A stretch of 64,000 bases of DNA. Origin: Cucumis sativus (lineage: Eukaryota > Streptophyta > Magnoliopsida > Cucurbitales > Cucurbitaceae). A program made the translations under genes and the position numbers. The stretch covers positions 29,453,498-29,517,497 of the forward strand of contig NC_026660.2 of assembly GCF_000004075.3 (NCBI RefSeq), written 5' to 3'. How positions within the stretch are numbered: the stretch's first letter is position 1; every line of letters begins with the position of its first letter. Of the stretch, positions 51,162 through 64,000 are shown piece by piece. Under the pieces are notes generated by a model, which saw only the letters and a list, made by a program, of their open reading frames with translations, made no database searches and was not told where the DNA came from.

Positions 51162-52062
51162 TATAACAAACCCTAATTAAATATATATATCATGATACAC
51201 TCACTTTGTAGATTGTACAAAAAATACCCATGAAAAGTAGATGATATTTTAAAATTCTGAACTCTTAAATTTTGAAATGGTTCCAATAAAGGTTATTGTC
51301 GGATATTTTCTATGTATTAAAATGATAGAATGGTGTGAAATATTAAAAGCATTCCTACCCTTCATTTCGAAGACCACAAAAAATCCAACTTAACGCATTA
51401 ATTGTCGCAACAGTTTAGTTGTAGATTTACCATCGTTTTTTTAAATTTACAATTATATCATTAAAAAAATTGGTTTTTGATTTTTGTAGTTCCAATTTTT
51501 GTTTTCATTTTTGCATAAGTTGTACCTCGATAATATATCTAATAGTTTTATACTTTTGATGTATTGGTTAACTCATATGTTTTATATTATATATCAGTCG
51601 AAGATGTGGTAATTTAACTGAGTTATTTATACAATTGATAGATACATGGTTATACCAAATGTATCTATTAACGAACTCATACTCTTGTTATTATTTATGA
51701 ACTTAATTTTAATCTTTATTAATTTTATAGTTCATTATCCACTTATAATGATTCAAGTATGTGACGTTTTCGAATCATTGTAAACAATATGTTATAAACT
51801 ACTGATACAGCTTCAATGCTACGATTAAATAATACACTGACATCTATTATTATGCTATGTAAGCGTGCTGTTATTTTGAGGAAAAAAACACGGAAGAGAA
51901 AGAATTAAATCATATTTCAATAACTCATTCATCTCTGTCATATAGTTAATTAAAATGAAAATTATACGATAGATGTGAATAAATTGTTTACCGCTGGGAA
52001 TTAATTTGTATTCAAAGAAAATAAAAAAGCAAATCTGTAAAAGAAAAAAGAAGGAAAATTAA
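51162..52062. other. Convergent region between the two GDSL genes
   Basis: About 0.9 kb of AT-rich DNA between two stop codons, containing both 3' UTRs. No other gene seen. Confidence 0.5.
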
Positions 52063-54710
52063 CTAGGATAAAATGTTCTGTTGAACAGATCGAATGGCTT
52101 GGGCGGCTAAGATTTTGTACATCTTTTCGGAAGGATGAACAGCATCCCAAAACAGATAGTTTTCAGGGTCGGAGCAGGTGGGTGAGCCCTTGCATGTCTC
52201 CCCATACTCAACCAATCCCGTCCCGCAACACCCCTTTGCTGTCTCTCTTAAACCTATATATCCCCACCAAACAACATTATTATAAACCAGCGATATCAAA
52301 CAAATTTATATAAATCTAGGGTCAAACACATAAATAACGAACTAAATCATCTAGAGTACTGGATCATAGATTCAATATATTATAACATATACAATTAGTT
52401 TGCGTAAAGACAAGTCTCCATACTGAAACCATATTCAAAAGATTAGATAACATATTCAAACTTGAGTTCAGCTAGTTTGCAGTCATTTATTGTGCAGCCT
52501 TTTTCTGCACCAGATGTTAAATTGTCACTTAGTAATTTAGTCTTAAAAAATGTTATTAAAAATCATTTTATTACATGCTCATGTATTATAACATGTACTA
52601 TAGATGATGAGTTTGGTCGTGTTATGTTATGAGAGGTGGGATAGAGAAAATTTGAGAGTTGTACCGTAGGCGGTGGGGTTGTGGACAGCGGCTTGGACGA
52701 TGGCATAAGCATCGACAAAGCTGGTGAGCATACCCAAGCTGGCCTTAATGCCTGCCAGTTTCAGCTTCATCTTTGCATTGAATGCGTAGGCAGCTTGGTT
52801 GAAGACTTCGGAACATGTCGTATTCTGATTGGTTATTGTTCTCACAACTGGCATGCATCCCAATGGCGGTACTCCCACAACTACTAACCTTCTTACTCCC
52901 AACCTATGCATCACCTAAAACCCAGCCCCAACATATACGATTATGTCAGTGTTACATTTAAATCTATATACTAATTAATTCTATATACTTATAATCCCTC
53001 GCAGAGGATCTTGATGTCCTCATTGTTTTCAAACTCCATGAGCGAAGCCACCATGCACATTAAAGTTGGTTTTATATATACTTATTTCGTTTTTATTTTT
53101 ATGTTATCTAAAAAAAATTCTGCTTTGATTGTGTAATCATATACACACATTATACTTTAACTTATAGGTTTTTAAGTTTTTGTTATACACTTTCTCAACT
53201 ACATTTTGAAAACCTAACCAAGTTATGAAAACTTAACAGAGTAATTTTTTTTTTTTTTTAGAAATCAAATTGATTAAGAATACAGGTGAAAACAGAATTT
53301 GGAAAAGTAGGATAGAATAAAAAAAGCAGAAAACTAAAATCATTAAAGTACTAAAAAGTGTACCAATTTTTTGTTTTCAAAATTTGACTTCAGTTTTTAA
53401 AATGTATTTATATTTTAATTATGTAATTTAAGATAAGAAACACATGAATATAAGTACTTACGAGGTTAGTTTTAAAAAAAAACAAGAAATAATATGAAAC
53501 GAGGTGTACTTTTTAGAAAGTTTATATTATAAATCTTCAAACTTTCCATTCTTTTGTGTCAAGACTGGATTTAAAATTTAATTTAAAACCTATCTTACAG
53601 GATCTTAATTTTCAATTTACATAATATGCATATATATATATATATATCTAAGTCCTTAACCTTAATAAACTAATTAATTAATTTAAGTTGTATTTAGATT
53701 TTGAAACAAAATTAGAAAGGGGCAAAGGAGTGATCACCTGAACATTACGGTACATGGAAGAGACCAAGAAATTCTGGTATTGATCCAAGCTAAATTGCTT
53801 TGGCCGGAGTGGTTCCAAGAAGTAGTTTTCTAGAAAGTCATTTGTTCCCATACTGATCACAACAATGGCGTTTTTTATTATCTTCTCTGCTTTCTCACCG
53901 CCGACTTGTCGTTTTAAATGAAGCTTATAATGCATCAAATACTCCAATTGCTTTGGAAGTGACAGCACGTTCTGTAACAATACACACACACACAATAAAT
54001 ACAGATTACTTGTGAATTGAAAAAATGTATTACAGTGAAAAAAAAAACGACAGTGTTTTAATTTTTGTTATTTTACTGAGTAGTTGGCGGTGAGATCATC
54101 GTAGCCTGAAGATGCCGAAGCAAAGCTAACGCCATGCAAAAGCTCTATTGGCTTCAATGTTCTATCAAGAAATGCTGGCACTGTCTCTCCAAATCCCAAC
54201 GCCTCAGCTGTTCAATTTAACACCACATGTTATATCAAAATTAATGTTGAACTAGAAAAATACACACACACATAAGAAGCAAAGATTGAATTAATTAACG
54301 GTTAGTTTTGATCGAATTTCAAAGTGTTTATAGACATTTTTTTTCCATATAAACATTTAGAACGTTAATATAAACATGCATGTACTAAATTTACCAATAA
54401 AGTCAGTGGCAAGTCTTCCGTCACAGAATCTGCCAGTAGGACGGGCGTTAAAGAAGTCCTTGCCATAAGGAGGGAAATTGCTCTTCATCGTTGTGGAAAG
54501 AAAATTGTTATTCCCAGGATCAACACTTGAATCTCCAAACACTAATAAACTTGTCACGTTATACTTCCATGCCAATTTCCTTAGTTGCTTCACATTAACC
54601 TCTCCAATAAAATCATTACTATTTTCCTTCTTCCCCTCCATCAACGACGGACAAAAACTCAACCCCATAAGAGTAATCAGCAACGAAAGCTTCTCCAGCC
54701 TCATCGCCAT
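52063..54710 (-). CDS. GDSL-type esterase/lipase (SGNH hydrolase), copy 2
   Basis: Five exons on the - strand, 54395..54710, 54077..54207, 53738..53971, 52665..52914 and 52063..52253, encode 373 residues. A hydrophobic start (LSLLITLMGLSFCPSL, about 8-23) suggests a signal peptide. Catalytic blocks: FGDSSVDPGNNN with Ser61, GVSFASASSG (131-140), GTNDF with Asn193, and Asp347 with His350 (WDAVHP). The ATG at 54710 is chosen because a TATA-like element lies at 54775..54782 and the frame further upstream has no ATG. Exons 2 and 3 have exactly the same lengths as in copy 1 (131 and 234 bp), and all four intron phases agree, so the two genes are paralogues. By eye they share roughly half their residues. 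Confidence 0.95.
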
Positions 54711-54774
54711 CTTCGAATTAGCAGTAGTAGGACAGTGGTTTTTGTGGAAGTGAGAGACTTGAGTTAGGGTGTTG

Positions 54775-54782
54775 TTTAAATA
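54775..54782 (-). promoter_or_regulatory. Candidate TATA box of the second GDSL gene
   Basis: TATTTAAA on the - strand, 65-72 bp before the chosen ATG. It argues against any start codon further upstream. Confidence 0.45.
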
Positions 54783-57412
54783 GGGAATGGAGCGCAATGG
54801 GAACAAGCTAATATTTGGGAAGATGACATGAGATGTTGAGTTTTGGTATTTTGAGGTAGAGATTGGTTGAAGGGGAATTTAAGAAAGGAATTGCGTTTTT
54901 GAAGATGGTATGGTCTCTTTAAGTTAATTAGTAGGTTGGTCCAAAATGAATAGGGGCAATGGCATGTGCTTAATTTTCGTGTTTGATTGAATTTTGGGCC
55001 AAATTTTCTGGCTCATTCGTGGCAGATAGTGCATTAATTTTTAGGTGAAGAGTGGATGTGGAAAAGCAGTTGAGGCTCCATTTATTGAGGCTGCCCCCCT
55101 CCCCCTATTTTTCTTATCTTCATAACACCGCCATTAAAATAACCACTCAAACTTACGCAATACCCATCACTCCATCACCTCTATTTTATGGGAAATATTT
55201 ATGTATCGAGTGTCACAATCATATGCTTTTAAAAAGATAACGAAACTAAACCTGATTGGCATGTTAATTTTTTGTTTTCTTTAGTCAAATTTGTGTTATA
55301 ATTTTGTGATTCATGTTTTTGCATCTTATATATATATATATCTCGTTTGATGACCACCATTATTGTACTTGAAAAATATAGATATATTGATATTAATACA
55401 AAATTGAATAACATTTATGAAAATCAACATATAATGTGAACAAAAAAGAAATAGTATTACATGAGTTCCACAAAATTTTCCAATCCTACCTTTTTCTTTC
55501 TTTCTTTTTTCCTCATTTAATCGATAGCATTTTTTCTTTTTCTTTTTTATTTTCTTCAAACTCTTTTGACATTAACGGTCTTGTTTTTATATGTTTTATT
55601 TGTATTCTTCAATTTTTCTCATCTATACATTATACACTGATCGTTTTCCGATATCTTCTATTCTTTTTTATCAAATTGAAAATGTGTGATTAATTAATTA
55701 AAGACCAACGATAACAATGATAAATGAAAATTATCTATGTAATTATTTATAAACATAAATTTTATTATATGTACCACTTTCAACAGACCTGTTGCACTAA
55801 CATTTATCTTGCTTTTTATACTTTAAAAAGGTGATAACATATGTCTATTAATCCATACAAATTTGAGCACGAGATTAAACCCTAAATTTGTACTAAAGAG
55901 TTCTAATCATGCAGAAAACCAGGGGTGATCACTTTTTTCCAAATATAAAACCGTATTTTTCTAAGGGTGGGAACTAAACAAACACAAAACTAAAGCCAAA
56001 CAGTAATAAATTCGTATAATACATTTTCTAGGTTTGTGTGCCAATATGTGCAGTCCAGGTAGATGGATGATTGTATTAGATTCGCTTCATGGTTCCTGTT
56101 TAAGATGCGACTGACTCTTAAGTCTCCAATTAGGAGTTTTGTTGGTTGATATCGTTGCTGTATATCATAAATGTTTGTAAACACATACTACACTAAGTCA
56201 ACATTACTGACCTTAGGGGTGTTGTAGTGGTATTAATTTCCTTGTTTCAATTATTGTATAAGTCTTCTATTTAAATTTTGGTTTGGGTTTGTTTTGAGCT
56301 CTATGCCATGGTAAAATTCAAGCTCTGGTTTTGAGATTATCTCTTTCCAAAATTTCAAATGAGACTATGTATAATGTATTTCCTTTGACAATCGTATGTA
56401 ATCCAAAACTTTAGTGAGTTCATGGTAGTTTATGGTGCTTTTATCTAAACACGCAATAGTAAGATTATAACTCTTGTTTGTAAATATTTATTCTTCATTG
56501 TTGAGGTTATTGAATGGAGTAATTTACAGTGTCTTTCCTTTGACAATCATTTGAAGTCACATGTAACTCTAGCAATCTCATGATAATTTACGACATTAGA
56601 AATTGTATAGTGATAGATCAAATGCAAACAATTAAATTTTATAGTTGATATATATTTATCCGTTTAACTAGTTCGTTAAGTACCCAAAACTTTAATATTT
56701 TTATTTTAGAACATATGTATTTTCTTATGTTACTTCTCAATTTTATTTGAGCCTAAACCTACTCATGGACTTTGCGCCTTGCCTTGAGCAACATTTAATG
56801 TATATATAATTTAAAGATTGAAATGTTTGAATCATCCATTTTATAGTTGATAATACATAAAAATGTTAAGTGGAGCTATCCACTTATGTTAGGTAAATTC
56901 ACTCTTAAGCTAATGTTTCACAACCAAATACTTCAAAATTTCACAATTATTCAAACGATGAAAATGTTCGGAATATGATGAGGTCATGGGCTAACCCTAA
57001 ACGTATGCCGATGGCGGATTCGGTCCGGTTCAATATTTGACCCGGGCGCGTTTCGGGTTTAGTACTCAAATCAGCGTTCTCCGGATTAAGTTTTCAGGCA
57101 ACCATTTTCCGCCCGATTGTCGACGGGCCGCTCTTTCTCGCCACCCTCGTGACGATGATATCAAAGCGGTGTTGGTGTTCGAACAGCACACAAACTGTTT
57201 GATAGAATTTCTTCAGGTGTCTACTCCACATATTTGCTAGTTTCAGTTTCGACCTAGAGTTTACATGGCATAAGCTCGGAACAGTGATCTGGGTTTTCAA
57301 GCAAGGACTTGTTTGCTATCGTCGTTCTTCTTTCTCATAGGTGAAAGTGTGAACGGGCGATGCGATCGAAAAATTGTTCCCTCAATTGATTGTTGAACCT
57401 CCCTTTTTTGCG
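54783..57412. other. Divergent intergenic region between GDSL copy 2 and ATPAF1
   Basis: AT-rich, with a pyrimidine-rich patch near 55490..55560 and a short AT microsatellite near 55327..55341. The last 400 bp becomes markedly GC-richer (57000..57130, with CCCGGGCGCG) and is the likely CpG-rich promoter and leader of ATPAF1, possibly with a leader intron. Confidence 0.45.
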
Positions 57413-60347
57413 ATGCGAAGCTCTTCGTTACAGACATTGAGGACCATTGCTGGTTCTGTGAAAACTGTTATTGCCAGTTCTTCACCAGTGGTTCGGCAAT
57501 CTTCTCGTTCTTATTTTGCTAATCCGAGTCTTGGGAAACTGCAAAAGGAAACTAATCCTAGTGATTTCCTCAAATGGTCTTCGCTTGGTTTCTTTCGGAC
57601 TTCAAAATTCGCTACTGGGTTCAACCCATTGCAACCAAAGCCGTTGGATTCGATCATTGATATGGAGAGGGCGAAAGATCGGTCACCAGAGGACCTCGCT
57701 TCCATCTGGGATGATGTAACATTTCTTCTTTTTCTTTTGTAATTGTTTAATTTTAGCGCCAATATTCGTTTCTGTTTATAAAATTCTAAAATACTTTAAA
57801 GTTGAACTGTGTAGTCTTTAGGATCGGCTAATTTGTTAGAAGAGATTAATGTGCGAGAATAGATAGGTTTCATGAATGTGGGTACTCCGGAGCAATGTTT
57901 GAATTTAAAATCGGCGGAACCTTTGCAGTTTGTAGTCACGAGTCAATGTTTTCAATTTAAACTTTTAGTCACTTGCTGTTCATTTTGCGATGAAATAAAT
58001 TTTTATACTCCACATTTTCAAAGTCTTTGCAAAATTTCCAAAATTTAGGACCGAGAGACTAGTAAATGTAGCTTTGAAAGCCCAGAAGCAGAAGTGTGCC
58101 TCATATTCACTTTGGATGGATAATCCATTTATCAAGACAAGGACAATGGCTTCGAAAAGTCTTCTTCAATGTTTTTTTTTTTAATTTAAAAGTTCTTTAA
58201 GAGAGGATTTATTTAGCTCAGTTCGGCGTATTTCCCAACTCACACCTTGGTTAAATGTTATCAATATTGGTAACTTGAGAAACCGTGGATGATTTGTTGC
58301 TGTCCTTTTCATCAATATGTGCAGTGATTCTCACATTATTTTTCGGCTTCTGTTCTACCAGTATCATTTGGGAAGAGGCCATATTGGGATATCGATGAAA
58401 GCTAAACTATATCATTTATTGGAACAACGAGCAGCAGATTGGTAATCATCAAACGTTTTGTGAATCCTTCCTCGAGTTATTTCCAGTATTTTGCTGTTCT
58501 AAATTTAGTATGTTCTTGCAGCCGATACTTTGTTATTCCTTTGTGGCGTGGAAGTGGCTATACTACCATGTTTGTTCAAGGTTTGGTCTTTAACTCGTGG
58601 CTTTTAATTATTCGTTTATATAAAAGGAAAAAATAGTTCCTTATCTGAAAGGTGGATAATATGATGCCGTTGATGTGTATTTTGTTTTCTCCCTCTCTCT
58701 TTATTTATTAGAAATTAGAACTAGACTCTAAGAACAACTAAATATTTATAAAATTAGAATAACTCTCTTATGAATCTTCCATCATTTGGTTCGTTGTAGA
58801 CTATAGTCTAATAAAGGTGGTAGTTGGTACACAAACTTGATAAAATTGAAACTTTTTAGTAAATGAGAACAAATCTCTCGAGCTGTTAATGAAAACTAGA
58901 ATTTCTTAGAACATTGTGAGTATTGATGCTATCACTATATCTATGGTCGATGCATCGGGTAAAACCATGCTTTTGCAATGCAGATGTGAGGTATTGATTG
59001 TCTGGGCCATTTACTTTTTCTCCTTTTGATTAAGCTGTTGGATTATGATAAATCTAATATCATATCAACACTCTAACATGCTTGCTCACTTACTGGTTCG
59101 AAATTTTGTTGAAGGTTTAACAGTGGAATTCAATATTAATTAAGGAGAAAATGTCTGCAGGATTGCAAAATTAGAAACTCCTGCATTAAAATATCAAACA
59201 TGTTATGACCCCTCATGTACATTGAGCTTTGTCTCTCTATTTTCAATATTAATAATAGTGAGACTCGTATCCTTTTAAAAAAAAACATCAAACATGTTAA
59301 GTCGCAATTCAACCCTAAAGCTTAAGTTATATTTTGGTAAACGAATATTATATATCAACCCTAAGAATAATATTAATCGGCTATAAACAGACCAAAGCTT
59401 ACAAAGAAGGTCCACAAATGGCAACAATACATACAAGTACAAAGGATTGTTGAGAGTCTGTTTGTTGGAACTATAATAGTTAGCCAGACATCCGCCACTC
59501 CTCCAAGATTCCTTGCTCCCTTTCTACCCAAATTTTCCTTAAAATAACCTTCAACTTCATTGCCTACTAACATTTTACGTTTCTCCTTATGTTTGACATA
59601 CATTTGCAAGTTGTTGCTTTTATTGTATTGTTGGAAAGGAAAATCTGGATGGAAAAAGAAAATCTAAGGTAAATAAGACACCTCTAGAAAGAAAAGATAA
59701 ACCGACCTCTCAACCCAGAAGCCTGATTTGTGAATTACGTTCAATCCATCCAGAAATCAGCTTTCGTCCACAATGATGAACTTTGGGTTCCCACGGGAGA
59801 GGGTCTTACATCTGGATGAAACAATTGTTTTTTCTTATCTTTGCTCGTTTTGTGGCTTTTAGTTTTATAGTTTGAATTCTTGCTTACTCAAAACGGTGGT
59901 TGTGCTGGAAAATTATTGTAGAACGAGATCTTAAGTATATGTTGGATTGTGGGAAATGAAATATAATAATTCAATCCTGCCAGTGATGCTTTTAGTTCAA
60001 TCTAAACTCTTAACTCAGTTATATATGTAATCCATTTTGCAGTACAAACGCCGCATATCATTTTCACTGGCCTTGAAGATTACAAGGCAAGAGGAACTCA
60101 AGCAGCTCCCTACTTCACTGTGTCCTATTACAAAGAATTTGCAGAGAGCAAGGATTTGGTGCTTATTCGAGGCGATATTGTGTTTACAAGTAAGCTCACT
60201 GATGAGGAGGCAGAATGGCTTTTAGAGACCACCCAATCCTTCTATCTGAACGATGTTCGGTACAAGCTGGTTGAACGGTTCAACAGACAAACACGTGATT
60301 TTGAGTTCAAGGATGTCTTACAAGCACTGGATATGCCCATTTTATGA
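57413..60347 (+). CDS. ATPAF1: Mitochondrial F1-ATPase assembly factor, ATPAF1/ATP11 family
   Basis: Four exons, 57413..57715, 58362..58441, 58522..58580 and 60043..60347, encode 248 residues. The N-terminus (MRSSSLQTLRTIAGSVKTV, Arg/Ser-rich and without acids for over 40 residues) is a mitochondrial presequence. Family motifs follow: PSDFLKWSSLGFFRTSKFA, KPLDSIIDMERAKD, SIWDDYHLGRGHIG, YFVIPLWRGSGYTTMF, IIFTGLEDYKARGTQAAPY, and FKDVLQALDMPIL at the end. ATP11 binds unassembled F1 beta subunits in the matrix so that they join alpha subunits rather than aggregate. The ATG at 57413 is the first in the frame; upstream in-frame codons include no ATG. Intron 3 is 1.46 kb without recognisable content. 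API5 follows on the same strand. Confidence 0.94.
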
Positions 60348-61782
60348 TTCATGCAGAACGCAGCAGGCAATGGTGCCCTCTAAGAGGTAATAATAAGAAC
60401 TTTAGCCCAACATGACAATCGTTTATAGGGCTATTATATGTAGTTCCTTGTAACTTTGAATAGGCTGTTTTGATCTGTAGAGAGAATAATCAAATCGTTC
60501 ATTCTTGGTATGTTCGTATCAAATCCTTCAGTCGACAGAAATATTGATTTATGCCCATCCCAAATAATGGGAACGGAGTTTCTTTTGGATCCTGGGTTGA
60601 CATTTCTTTTCACTTATGGACTGAAAAGTGGGTTGTTGGTTATTTATTCAGGATGGTTTACTATTTAAGATTTTGATGTATGAATTTGATTTTTGAGAAC
60701 TACAGAGTTATAAATTTGAATGCCCAAAACATGTCTGTTTATGGAAAATTGGAATCAGAGATTCCTGTTTTCTTTTAAATTCAATTCATGAGTTATGAAT
60801 TATTTAATTTTCTTCATCTCTCATAAGAGAATGTTATGGAGATCCAAAATTTTCTGGTATGTAAAAATCTTTTGCATTTTGAGACGTATATCAAATACTT
60901 GTGAACTGGGAAGGTAGCGCATTGAATATTAAAATCAATGACGAAACTTTTCATTTACTTGAAGAAGGGAACTAGAAATGATAAGAGTGAAAATCTCTCT
61001 TTCCAATTTAATTTTGGCTATTGTTTGTTATCTTCTTGTTGTATTGGACATTTTTAAATATGTTAAAAAGTAAATCAAAGGTTCTAAAATCTTACCATAT
61101 TTTGTAAATACTTTCTATTTAGAATAATTGTTCCATCTTTCAACATTTGAAGGTGAAGTCATAGAACATATATTGGTAAAGTAATATTATTGGTCAATCC
61201 AAGTATAACGTAATATAAGAAAGGATTTAATTTTCTAAACCCTAAGATAAGGAAAATTACTGCCATACAATTTGTTTTACCACGTTATTTCTTTCCATAA
61301 TACAAATAAAATGTATAATTAAATAGCAAAAGGAATTCTTTAAAATTATCTAAAAAAAGGATTTCTTAAAATAAAAAGTAAGAGGGAAGAGAGCAAAATA
61401 AAGATTTTTTTTTTAATTAATGCGATCGTTATTTCTGGAGAGACCCAAACCGCGGTCGATCACTTGAAAGTGAAACGGTGCGTTTTGGGTAAGACGCCGT
61501 CGTTTCGAAAACTGCAGGTATGAAGGAGATCAATATGTGTTGGACGCGATCTTAATAGAAACTGACAGCCCCTTTCACTGCCTTAGTTCTCAACCCTTCA
61601 AAACCCTGAGTCGAACTCTTTCACTACCCCTTTGAAGCTCCCTCGCTACTTCTTCTTCTTCCACAGGCTTCTCCTCGTATTTTCAGTTCCCCGTTTCTGC
61701 AACTCTACACTTTCTCCCTATTCCTCTTGCTGCCATTTTTCATTCTTCTACAATTGCACTTTCAATTCCCAAATTAGCACCA
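60348..61782. other. Intergenic, ATPAF1 3' flank and API5 promoter
   Basis: 3' UTR to about 60.6 kb, then AT-rich DNA. From 61.43 kb the sequence turns GC-richer (ACCGCGGTCGATC, GCCGTCGTTTCG) and C/T-rich, typical of a broad promoter and leader for API5. Confidence 0.45.
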
Positions 61783-64000
61783 ATGACTGAGCTTTCTGAA
61801 GATGCCCAGCACATCGAGAAGCTCTATGAGTTCGGCGAGCGTCTCAATGAGGCGGAGGACAAGTCTCAGGTTTCATCCTCATTTTCACTCTCCCCTCTAT
61901 CCTTTTCCTTCTTTTACAGATTTTTTTTTATGTGGTCGCGGGTTTTGATTTTGGGATTAACTTTGTTGGTTGTTGTTTTAGAATGTAAAGGACTATCAAG
62001 GCATAATAGACGCAGCTAAAACGAGTACGAAAGCCAAGCAATTGGCCGCTCAACTCATTCCTAGGTTCTTCAAGTTCTTCCCCAGCCTTTCTGGTCCTGC
62101 AATCGACGCCCATATTGATCTGATTGAAGAAGAAGAGCTTGCGGTTCGTATATTTCGGACTTTACAATCCATTTTACTTATCCTGTATAGCTGACTGACT
62201 TTGTAAAAGGAGGTTATAGAAAGATGGGATGTAGTAGCATATAATTTCTATAATTGCCTGGTTGATTGATAATCGGGCGTTTCTAGGGCACTTATTTGCT
62301 CTCATCGGAATTATTTTTTTTTATACATTTTTTAGTTGTTTTTTCTACGTTTTATTTGTAATGTTTCTTCTGTTTATATATGAGTTATGACTATGCAGAT
62401 ACGAGTTCAGGCAATTCGAGGACTTCCTCTTTTCTGCAAGGATACGCCAGAAAATATTGGCAAAATTGTTGACATTCTTGTTCAAATTCTAGCATCGGGT
62501 TAATTATTGTTCACTTTCTAAAAGATGTTACAGATTACTATACTCTTATATAATTAAAAAACTGATTTTAATTACCTGCAATGCTTCAGAGGAATTTGTG
62601 GAGCGTGATGCTGTTCATAAAGCTCTAATGGCTCTCTTGAGGCAGGATGTTAAAGGTAGATTCTAAATATTACGATATGATGTCCATTGTTTTCCTAGAG
62701 TACATGTAGATACGTATACAGTTTAAACTTGCACATAACTCAACTAGTTATGTCATTATATTATATCCAATGTTATAGTTTTGAATGCCCACCCCCTTGA
62801 ACTAAAAAAGGAAATTAATGAGGTCCTTTGCATTTCTGTTTCCTTTTTGGATTGGAGTTTTGTGAAGCTCCCTCGTTATGAAAGTTTTAAAATAATCATG
62901 TATAAAGTGCCCATGTTTCTTTTGTTTCATAAATGTATTTGCCTGCCATTCCTATTCAAATGAGGAACATTTCTGTTACTAATTTTTAACAGCCTCATCA
63001 TCTGTGCGATGTTGCAGCTTCATTGTCAGCCTTGTTTAAGCACATTGGAAGCGTTGATGAACCAACTACAGATGAAGTTATTCGTGAGAAGGTCTTAAGC
63101 TTTATCAGAGAGAAGGTGAGAAGGAGATACGAGCAATGCCCTTTGCAGTTAATATTTGTTATTTGTTGGTACAACTTACCAGTAGGTGGATGTGGATCTT
63201 GTTCTTCCGTTTATACCTGTAGGTTTTTCCCATCAAATCTGAAATCTTGAAGCCCCAAGAGGAAATGGAAAGACACATAACAGATTTGATAAAAAAGGTA
63301 ATTTTATGAAAATATTTACATCTTAATCTATCTAAAACTTTTTTCCCCTTTGGCTATTAATCTATTCTGAGTTGTACAACTCAGGTTTAATTTTATTGCT
63401 CTAGTAGAGGATGAGCAAGTAACGTTATTCAGCTTATTTCAGAGTTTGGAAGATGTGACTGGAGCCGAATTTAGAATGTTTATGGACTTCTTGAAAAGCT
63501 TGAGTATATTTGGAGAGAAAGCCCCACCAGAGCGATTGAAAGAGCTTATTGGAATCATTGAAGGGCAAGCGGATTTAGATGCTCAGTTTAATGTGAGTAT
63601 CTGTTGCTTATAAATTATGATAATATTTTCACATTTGCAAATGATATTTCCTAACATAACTTATAGTAGTGCAAATGGATATACATTTATGTGTTCTATT
63701 TCATTACATTTCAATCATGTATCACTTTATAGTGAAATCCTTCTAGCTCTCATGATTGCTTACTACATTGGTTTATTTTGTTATTAATTTTTTGTTTATA
63801 TTGATTCCTTTGTTATGTAATTACTCTATTTGAGGAATGTGGCAGTATTTATGTTTTCCATCTTATGTTTAAACATTCTGGTAGGAATTTTCATGTTGAG
63901 AGGAATTGTGCCTAGACTACAACATACAGTCGCACACTATATGTATACAGTGATGTTTGGCTTTATTTTGTTCAGATTGAAAAACAGATGGCTTTGATAC
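61783..64000 (+). CDS. API5: Apoptosis inhibitor 5 (API5/AAC-11) homologue, 5' part
   Basis: Eight exons are visible: 61783..61869, 61982..62143, 62399..62498, 62590..62655, 63018..63115, 63223..63297, 63443..63592 and 63976 to the window end. The frame is open throughout. The protein begins MTELSEDAQHIEKLYEFGER and continues through helical repeats: AAQLIPRFFKFFPSL, IRVQAIRGLPLFCKDTPENI, EEFVERDAVHKALMALLRQD, TTDEVIREKVLSFIREK, GEKAPPERLKELIGIIEGQA. API5 proteins are nuclear helical-repeat (HEAT/ARM-like) scaffolds that suppress cell death in animals; in rice, API5 is needed for timely tapetum death together with DEAD-box helicases. The C-terminal half, with leucine-zipper and nuclear-localisation regions, lies beyond the window. 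Confidence 0.93.

Noticed and set aside
54711-54806. N-terminal extension of GDSL copy 2
   Set aside because: The frame upstream has no ATG and reaches back past the TATA-like element, so it is not part of the protein.
57374-57412. N-terminal extension of ATPAF1
   Set aside because: It would begin at TTG. The ATG at 57413 starts a proper mitochondrial presequence.

Overview
The window is nuclear DNA of a flowering plant, most likely a eudicot. Introns are GT-AG, intergenic DNA is AT-rich with many A/T runs and microsatellites, and the proteins (VOZ, WOX9, ROP GTPase, AP2/ERF, GDSL esterases) belong to plant families. The style of the AT-rich repeats suggests a cucurbit, but that is a weak guess. 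All exon coordinates come from reading splice signals, keeping the frame open and comparing with remembered family proteins; no alignment was run.

Layout: (1) 1-9150, + strand: the 3' part of an OPA3-like gene, then a complete VOZ1-type transcription factor. (2) 11221-16805, - strand: an eight-exon gene for an unnamed, probably plastid, membrane protein, with a tiny LTR-type fossil (TRIM) in its long sixth intron. (3) 17468-21793, + strand: a PDAP1/HASPP28-like phosphoprotein gene, divergent from (2) across 662 bp, then a one-exon small membrane protein. (4) 27427-29037, - strand: WOX9/STIMPY-type homeobox gene, followed by about 8 kb with no gene. (5) 37325-38553, - strand: a type-I ROP/RAC GTPase. 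(6) 42185-43938: two intronless AP2/ERF genes, tail to tail. (7) 47775-54710: two five-exon GDSL esterase/lipase genes, tail to tail, with matching intron positions and phases. (8) 57413-64000, + strand: mitochondrial F1-ATPase assembly factor ATPAF1/ATP11, then the 5' part of API5, which runs off the window end.

The genes are separate eukaryotic transcription units and do not form one pathway. Two themes stand out. Gene order resembles what I recall of Arabidopsis: OPA3-VOZ1 neighbours on chromosome 1, and the GDSL/GDSL/ROP/WOX/PDAP1 and WOX9/API5/ATPAF1 neighbourhoods on the duplicated chromosome 5 and 2 segments. Several local duplications also lie inside introns and intergenic DNA. I found no CRISPR array, rRNA, convincing tRNA, biosynthetic cluster or clearly new system. 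The best second looks are a Tyr where I expect a conserved Cys in VOZ1, the undescribed plastid membrane protein, the TRIM in its intron, the mirrored GDSL pair, and the 8 kb gene-free flank of WOX9.
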